Below, in pieces: positions 53,501 through 61,900 of a stretch of 64,000 nucleotides of DNA (position 1 is its first letter; the number at the start of each line of letters is the position of its first letter). The notes below the pieces were generated by a model. The model ran no database searches and had not been told where the DNA came from. It was given only the letters and a program-made list of their open reading frames with translations. The position numbers and the translations under genes were made by a program. Origin of the DNA: Semisulcospira habei. Lineage: Eukaryota; Mollusca; Gastropoda; Semisulcospiridae. The stretch covers positions 208,743,452 to 208,807,451 of the forward strand of contig BTPG01000004.1 of NCBI GenBank assembly GCA_036245525.1, in the 5' to 3' direction.

Positions 53501-56500
53501 AGGAGAACAACGGCGTTGGATCCCCGGAGTTTGAGGAGGACTTTGGGGACAAGGACCGTCGGGGGAAAGGCGTACGCGATCAAACCGTCCCAGGGGATGG
53601 AGAGAGCGTCGACCGCCCAGGCCAGGGGATCCGCGACCGGAGAGACAAAGAGGGGAAGCTGATGGTTCCATCTCGTGGCAAACAAATCGATCTGAGGAGT
53701 CTCCCAGTGGGCGCAGATCATCTGGAAAAGGTCCAAGCGAAGAGTCCATTCCGTGTGTAACAACTGACCACGACGCGAGAGCGAGTCGGCCAGGACGTTC
53801 AGGTGACCCGGAATGTGTCTCGCTCGAAGGAAGATGCCGCGGGCCTGGCACCAAAGCATCAGCCGGTAGGTGAACATGCACAAGTCGGGAGAGTGAGTGC
53901 CGCCTTGCTTCTGAAGGTACGCTACCACCGTCGCGTTGTCGGAAAGGACCAAGAGCTCCTGGTGCAGCAGACTCGATTCCCAAGTGATGAGGGCTTGCCA
54001 AACGGCCTGAAGCTCCAGCCAGTTGATGTGACGGGCAGACATCTCTGGCGGCCAGGCTCCCGATGTCGTTCGGAAGTCCGGAAACAGGTGGGCACCCCAC
54101 CCCGAGGCTCGCGCCGACACACAGGGATAGGCGAGTAGGGGGAGACGCGAGGAGAACTCCCAAAGCCAGCCACGCCGGATCCATCCAGCGCAGCAGATGG
54201 GGACGAAGAAGCGCAGTGACCGGTACCGAGGCTGCCAAGTCGACGGAGGACGGGCACCAGTGAAGGAGGAGGTGCAGCTGTATGGGCCGATAGTAGAGAC
54301 GCCCTAGAGGAAGGAGATCTGCAGCGGCGTTCATCGTACCGAGAAGCTGTAGCCAAGTCCTGGCAGGTGCTGCGTCTAGCCGGCAAAGGTCGGCGGTCAA
54401 GGAGGCTAACCTCTGGATCGCTGTTCCGAAAGACGAACCAAGTTCAGATCGGTAGCGAAGTCCATGCCTAGGTGGACGAATCGGCGACTGGGCGAAAGAT
54501 CCGATTTTCCTCTGTTGAGCAGAAAACCTAGTCGCGCTAACAGCCGGATCAAGGCGTCTCTGTCCGCTGAAAGAACGGTCGCCGATTGATTGCGTAGGAG
54601 AAGGTCGTCGAGATAATTGGAAGTAGGGCTGGACGACGACTGACGAGCCTTGGCCATTACCGCGTCCATCAGGCGAGAGAAAACCCAAGGGCTGAGGTTG
54701 AGACCAAACGGGAGGGCCCGGAACTGGTAGACTGCTTCGTCGAAGGCGAAGCGCAGGTACTTCCTGGAGGCAGGGTGAATGGGAACATGTAAATATGCAT
54801 CCGACAGATCCAAGCTCATGGCGAAGTCCCTTGGCTGAACCGCGGCCCTGAGGGACCGTGCGGTTTCCATGCGGAAGTGAGGAGCCGAAATGAAGGAGTT
54901 CAGCTTGGAAAGATCGATGATCGGGCGCACCTGCCGCCCGGTTTGGGCACCAGGAAGAGGCGACTGTAGAAGGCCGGGGAATCGTGAAGCACAACCACCT
55001 CCGTGGCGCACTTCTGCAGAAGAGCGGAGACCTCGGAACGCAAAGCGCTGGACTTCAACGGGTCGGAGGGCACGGCGGTCCACACAGGGGACCGGCGCAG
55101 CGGAGGAGGAGAGCAAAACGAAATCCGAAGGCCGTCGGAGACGGAGGTCCTGATCCGGGGGTCGTCTGGGAACAGCGAAAACCACTCTTCGCTGAACCGG
55201 GCAAGCCTCCCGCCGACTGAAGGACCCAAGACGGTCGGCGGGGGCGGAGCTAGGGAGTCAGTGGGCCCGCCCGCGCCCAGGGCGACGGGCAGGTCGGGAC
55301 CGGGCGGGGGCAAAGGAGCTAACCTGACCGGGTCGACCAAAGGCAGGGCGGCAGCGGGGGGTTACGAGAAGGGAAGGAGTCTGAGGACGCAGGAAGTCCG
55401 GAGCCCAGCAGGGCGTGACCCGCGGCTTTGCGGGAGGAGCGAAAGCGAGAAGGCGCAGATTTGGTAGGCCACCGATCCGAGTTCGCGATCTTAACCGAAG
55501 ACCAGGTGTCGCCAAACAGAAGTGATCCACCTAGGGGGGCACGACGCAACTGGTTCTGCAGATCGGAAGGCATACCACGGCAAGCCCGCAGGACAGCATC
55601 TCGACGCATGAGGTCACAATTGGAGGAAGCCGCCATGGCGTTGACAGATGAGTGATACGCCGCAGGATTAGCTACCTCCGCGAGGGCGAGAAGATCTCCT
55701 AACAGGGGAGTGATGGAAGGATGCCAAGCTTCCTCTATCCGCTGCACCGCAGCTCGGGTGACAAGTTCCAGGAAGCCCGAACAAGCAAGGGTGTTACGAA
55801 CCAGGGCCGCTGTAGCATCCAAACCTCGAGGAATGGCGCGTTTCAGAAGCGAGGAGCCGCCAGCCTGAAGAACAGCCGCCGGATCCACTGGAGGAAGAGC
55901 GCAGACAAAGGACTGGGAATGTCCAGAGCACCACTCCTGCCGGAAGGCGATGTCGAGGCCGGGGGGGCCATCTGCGGTCGCCGAAAAACTGATGTTCCCT
56001 AGGGGCAGCGAGGAGGTGCGCGGAGAAGGCGTCCCGCATGTCGCTGAAACCAGGAGGCTGAGGGAGAGACTTAAACTTCTTCGTCTGCCGACCAGCATCG
56101 ACGAAGGCCGAGACCTTGCGCTTGAGGGGGGGAGACGAAGGGCAAGCGTCGACTGGGAGGGAGGCGGAAACGATGCGGGCGGCCTCAACCAAGGCGAGCA
56201 AAGTAGCCGCGCGAGAAGAAGAAGGCAGCGGAGAAGAGTCCCAGATGTCCGAAAAGGACGAGCGGGAGGCGGGGAAACGGCTACCTGGGCCTAGCAGGGC
56301 AGAAGCAGAATCCTCAGCCAGCAAACTCAAGGCGTCCTCGTCCCGGGGAGGAGGGGGAGCGGCAAGCGGACTGCAGTGGCGAGAACGGAGAGGTCCCCGA
56401 GAGGCGTCCAGCCGGGAGGAGTAGGGAGAGCGAGTACGAGGACGGGAATGAGGGCGACCCTCCCGGCGAGGGCTCCGCGCGGAGTGACGCCTAGGGGAAA

Positions 56501-58889
56501 AAGACGGCCGACGCGAAGAGCGATGGGGCGAAGACCACCGGTAGCGCGAAGAAGACCGCGACAAAGCCGCAACCAGGCGAGGGGGGCTGGTGGGTGTCCG
56601 ACGAGAATGATGGTGCCGACGACGAGAGTCCCACGGCGAGCGAGATCGCGGCGAATAGGGAGAAGCCCTAGAGTCGTGAGTCCTTGGTCGCGTAGCACTT
56701 CGTCTCTGAGAGCCGGGCGCTAAAAGGCGGGCTCCCTGCCGGTAACTTGACTCCTCGTAAGAGTGCGCGGGCGTGAGAGATGAGCGACAACTGACCGCAG
56801 ACAAGGGGCGGCGAGGGTCGCGTCCCCTTGGGCCGAGCTCAGGGAGGACGGCACTTGGGGTCTGCAAGGCAAGGTCAGTTGTCCGAACAGTGCTGGGTGT
56901 ACGCGTCCTAAGCGGCATTCTATCCATGGAATCCGTACGAACAAGCTTGGTCCCTGCTCCTGACACTGGGGGACGCTCGGACGGGAGGGTTACTCACAGG
57001 TAACGGCCGGTCCCGCCTGTAAAAACTCCAAAGCTGCGACCACTTCAGTTCTGGCCACGTGGAGCAGAGGTCGCAAGAGCGGTCCAAGGCACAGCCAGAA
57101 CAAGGGAGGCATACAGCGTGGTTGTCCGTTGGCCACTGGAAGTCGCCGCAGAGGGTGCAGGTCCGCACTTGGCAACTGCAACACACAAACAAACAAGCGT
57201 ACGAGCGAGAGCACGTGGCCGCGCCCAACAAGGGGAAAGGGGAAACTAAGGTGACAAAGTCAACATACCCAAAGTGAAAACACAATTCACCCCCCAAGGT
57301 GCGAGCGCCCAGGCACGAGGCCAGCAAGCTAAGAGTCCGCAGCGCAGCAACGCTCCGCCGCACCCAGCGACCCAACGTAACCGCAACGAAAGACGGAAAG
57401 CCGTCTTGCATAACACATGTTTCATTGGTCAATCTCTGCATGAAAAACAAAGACAGTTTACGCGCCAGCACTCGGTATCAAGCGACACGGCGTAGGCCCC
57501 AGGGCCAAGCCGAGAAACAAAGCGCGGCGCCAGGTTAGACAATCAAAGGCTGAGAAGTGCTCACGATCGGCGACCCGCTTGGAAGCCGGGCCGAAGGCCA
57601 AACAACTACCTTACCTCTCCGCAGCCACAGGGACGGGGGACGACACCTCCATACCACAACAGCGCCGAAGGCGGGAAAGGAGGCCAACCGAAGAGGCGAG
57701 AAGGCAGCAGAGGCAGAAGAGGAAGCAGCCAAAAGTAGCAGCACACGGCAAGAGCCCGCAAGCGAAGCAGATCCCAACACAAGACAAAGACGGGTTCCAA
57801 ACCGGTCGAAAGTAAGCGAGGCCGGAGGCTAGCAAAACACGTCTGCACTAGACGAGCTAAGTAGACTAAACTGAGTAATCATCACATGACTCGGAACCGG
57901 ATGGGCAGTCACGGGAGATCACTCTTGGCCCCTCTGGGGTTCCCCAGGTGCCTCCTGGTTGGTGCAGGGGCACAACGGGTTCCTAGGCTAAAATTGTGAG
58001 AGTAAGTAGACACTTCCTATCAGTCATGTCATCGGTAATGTTTTTGAGGAAATAAATTCATTTGTTTCCTCAAAAACATTACCAATGACATTACTGATAG
58101 GAAGAATAGCGAAGAGGAGGTAGGTGCCGCGTAGAGCGCCCTTATCCCCTGTATACTGCTAACGAGATCCGCCCTCCCCGGGGCAACCTCCCGACAATTT
58201 CAGCTAAGGATTACCTACGGCGCCAGGAGGGAGTGTTGCGCCGCGGCGATGTCCCCCACCAGGGCTAGGTTCTCGTGCTGGCCCAAGAGATCCCTGAGGT
58301 AGAAGCGGGCGAAGGTTGATTCCACTCGCCAGCCCACGGCCGCCACAATGTCTTTGACGGCGCAGTTGCGGTCGAAGGCGATGCTTGCGGTCATGGCCCT
58401 AACCTCGTGCGCCCTGATCTTCAGCCGCTTAGCACCGTCAGGGGAGAGGTCCTGGTAGGCGGAGCGTATAACCCAGAAGAGCCAAGAAGATATCTTTTGG
58501 GCCGAGATGTCAGTTCTACCTGGGGACAAAGGCAGAAAGAGGTGACAGCGTCCTCTGCGGAGAGGCTTGGTTCGGGGCAGGTACACCCGTAAGGCCCTCA
58601 CCGGGTCCTTCTGTCTGATGTCTCGGGTCAGGTTTATCTCCCTCAGCAGCCGAATGGTGATTACCCGGGGTGCGGCCAATGAGGACCGGGTCTTGACCAG
58701 GAAGGCCGGGTCAGTAAGCAGCTGCACAGAGCCATCCGTTTCTGAACTGCAGGCAGGCGGGGCGTGCTGAGAGCGCGTGCAGTTCGCTTACCCTGGAAGC
58801 CGTGGCGAGGGCCAGGAAGAAGCAGGTCTTTCGGGTCACCTCAGCCAACCAAGCCAAGCGGAGGTAGGTTCCATCACGGAATCAGCAAG

Positions 58890-58925
<36 letters not shown>

Positions 58926-61900
58926 CTGGAGACCAAAGTGGGCCATAAGGTCGGCGAGGTCTTTGATAGCGCCGGGATCCGGGCAACCCAAGTGGCGCTA
59001 CGTGTCAGCGATCATGGCGAGGTAGCCCCTGATGGTGATCGGCGCCAAGAGCTGCTCGGTGAAGAGCCAGAGGAAGAACTCAGCCAGCTGTGGGACCGTC
59101 AGATCCGTGGAGGAGAGACGCCAGTTGTCGCACCAGGACCACACGACTCGCCACTTTCCCTCACAGACTCGTCGGGTCGTAGGTCTGCGGGCTGCAGCGA
59201 TAGCTTGCACCACTGCACTTGAGAAGCCTCTAGCGGCAAGGGCATGCCGCACAATCTCCAGGCATAGAGAAGGAGTCGCTCGGGGCATGGATGGTACCAG
59301 CACCTGTTGTGGTTGCTTGAGCATCGTGCGCGGGGTAGGGAGCCGCAGGGAGGGGCCCGTGGCGAGGTTCAGGAGGTCGGTGGTCCAAGACTTGGTTCAG
59401 CAGAACGGGGCCACCAATAACAAGATCGCGTTGCAACCCTTGAGCTTGAGCAGGACCTAGGGGACGAGTACCGTGGGTGGATAAGCATACGTGATGAGGC
59501 CCTCCCAGGAGATGGAGAGCACGTTGACTGCCTAGGCTAGGGGGTCCGGAATGGGGGAGACAAAGAGGGGCAGCTGGCAATTCCACCTCGTCGCAAAGAG
59601 ATCGATCATGGGAATCTCCCATTCTGCGCAGATCATCCGAAAGATGTCTGGGCGGAGCGCCCACTCGGTGTGGAGAAGCTGGACGAGCCGCGAAAGGGAG
59701 TCGGCTAGGACATTCAGGTGGCCCGGGATGTGTCTTGCTTGGAGAGAGATGCAGTGATCTTCGCACCACTGGAGAACCTGGTGCAGGAGGATGCAGAGGG
59801 AGGTGAAGCGAGTCCCGCCCTGCTTCTGGATGTAGGAGACCACGGTGGAGTTGTCGGAGAGGACGAGGAGCTCGGTGTCGGAGGTGTGGCTCCCACGCGA
59901 TGAGGGCTCGCCAAACCGCTTCCGGCTCTAACTAGTTGATGTGCCTTCTGAAGCAGGGCGGCAACCTCGTCGTGGAGGGCATCGGCACTGAGCTGATCTG
60001 TCGGGACCGCTGTCCACAGGGGGGAGCGCCGCAATGGGGGCAGGAGCGCGAAAAGAGATCAGGAGGCCCTCAGAGATGGTGGAGAGGACCCAGGGGTTGT
60101 CTGTGAGTAGCAAGGGCCAGGTGTCACTGCAGAGCGTGAGCCTCCCACCGACAGGAGACCATGGAGCGGTCGGCAGGGGCCGGGGAGGGAGGCAGTCAGG
60201 GGGCCCTGCCCCGCCCGGGGTATCGGGCGGGCTTGGGCCAGGCGGGGGCGGGGGCGGGGACCGGGGTGGAGCGAGGGCGGCTAAAGGCCGGGGCACGCGG
60301 GCGTGGCCGGCCGCGTCCGGAGAAAGGGCGAGTGGAGTATCTGACGGCCTTGTGGGCTGCTTGAAAGCGGGCGCGGGCAGCGCGGCTGGGCCAGAGGTCT
60401 TTATTCGAGTCCTTCACTGTCTGCCAAGTAGGGCCAAAGAGGAGCGTGCCGCAAAGCGGGGCCTGTCGGAGCTGCTTCTTTATCTCGGAGGGGAGGTTGT
60501 GACAGGCGTGCAGAAGCGCGTCCTGACGCATCAGGTTGCAGTTAGAGGCGACGGCCATGGCGTTGATGGAAGTGTGGTACGCCGCGCGGTTGGCAGCCAC
60601 TGCCAAGGCAAGGATGTCCCCTAACAGTGGCGAGATCGATGGTTGCCAGGGGTCCTCGACGCGCCGGATAACAGCTTGCATGACCAGGTCCAGGAATCCC
60701 GCACAGTTGCGTATGAGGGTCGCCGTCCTGGGGGAAGGTATCACTGTGAAGTTCTCAAGCCGCCTGCTTGTGACTGCGCTGGGATATCCACTGCTGGGAG
60801 GGGGCAGGCGAAGGACTGTGAGTGACCAGCGTACCAGCTTTGGCGGAAGGCGATGTCCAAATCTGTGGGCCATCTGGAGTTGGAGAAAAAGCCTGTGTCG
60901 CCCAAGGAGCCCTGTCGCAGGTGTGTGGAAAATGCCTCGCCAAGGTTACGGAAACCAGTGGGCTGGGGGAGAGACTTGAAGTGCTTGGTTCGCCGGTCGG
61001 CATCCACAAAAGCAGAAGCCTTCCTCTTGGCCGGGGGAAGGGGGGGGGGGGGGGGGACGGCGGGCAGTCCTCTGGAGGAAGACAAGCAGTGATCGGGCAT
61101 GCAACCTCGTCCAGGGACTGTAGAGTCTCCATCCTAGTCTCCATCCTAGGGCCCAGGGGGGGAGCTGGCGATGAAGGGCCGTCCAGAGAGCGCGAGCATG
61201 GAGATTCAGGTTGCTGTCATTCCCGAAGAGAGCCGAGACCGAGTCCTCTGGTAACAGGCTGAGGACGTCGTCGTGGCGCACTGGCAGGTGAAGGGGCGAT
61301 CAGGGTCCGGCGAGGGCGGGTGCCAGGATGAGGGGACGGGACCTTACGGACGGCTGGGACGGAGCCAGGGGGGCGGAGGCCTCGCTAGCGTTGCCATGCC
61401 GTCCGGAAATCGAGTGGGGGGGAGGGGATGGGGGGGGACTGTCTCACCAGCGAGCTGCACCGAGCAGGAGGAGCCGAGACAGCCGATGAGGAGTCCCTTG
61501 AAGTCGTATGTGAAGAAGCCGCGCTCCGACGTGAAGACCGCGGTCACGAGGGGAGCGACTGTGTCGGCGGGAACGAGATCGGCGGATGCGGGAGGGTGAG
61601 CGCCGACGAGGGGAGGGGCGTCGGGGGCGGTGCCACGTCGGAGGGGGCGAACATCTGGAATGGGAGATACGCCGGGGCGAGCGAGGAGCCGGTCCCGGCT
61701 TCGAGGAGGGCGCAGTGGTTCGGCCGAGCAACAGGGGTAGTATCCGGGTGGGAAACGTGTCAGCGGCCATCCAGGTCCCGAGAAGCTGTCTGAGGGTGGG
61801 GAGGCCGGCCCCGCGGGTGCGTGCGTGGTCTCGTAATGGTGGGTAGCCCGGAACCCCTATCGTCATACCTCCTAGTAGCCGCATCTGAGCCTGAGAGAGC

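Larger units (their letters stand above)
51811..58055 (-). mobile_element. DIRS-type retrotransposon E3 (youngest copy)
   Basis: About 6.2 kb, nested in E4. It has the most complete set: gag with cysteine cluster, full RT, RNase H, recombinase. The 53-bp inverted repeats around its left module (51811-51864 and 52068-52122) are identical, which suggests recent activity. Its left (51896-52085) and right (57855-58040) end sequences are direct repeats, whereas E1, E2 and E4 have them inverted. Defects: frame changes in RT and two stop codons in the recombinase. Confidence 0.88.

Noticed and set aside
52967..54994. A 675-codon open frame in E3 as one protein
   Set aside because: It is composite. 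Its first part overlaps RT and RNase H in the wrong frame, the middle carries a short RT connection piece, and only the end is the recombinase N-terminus.
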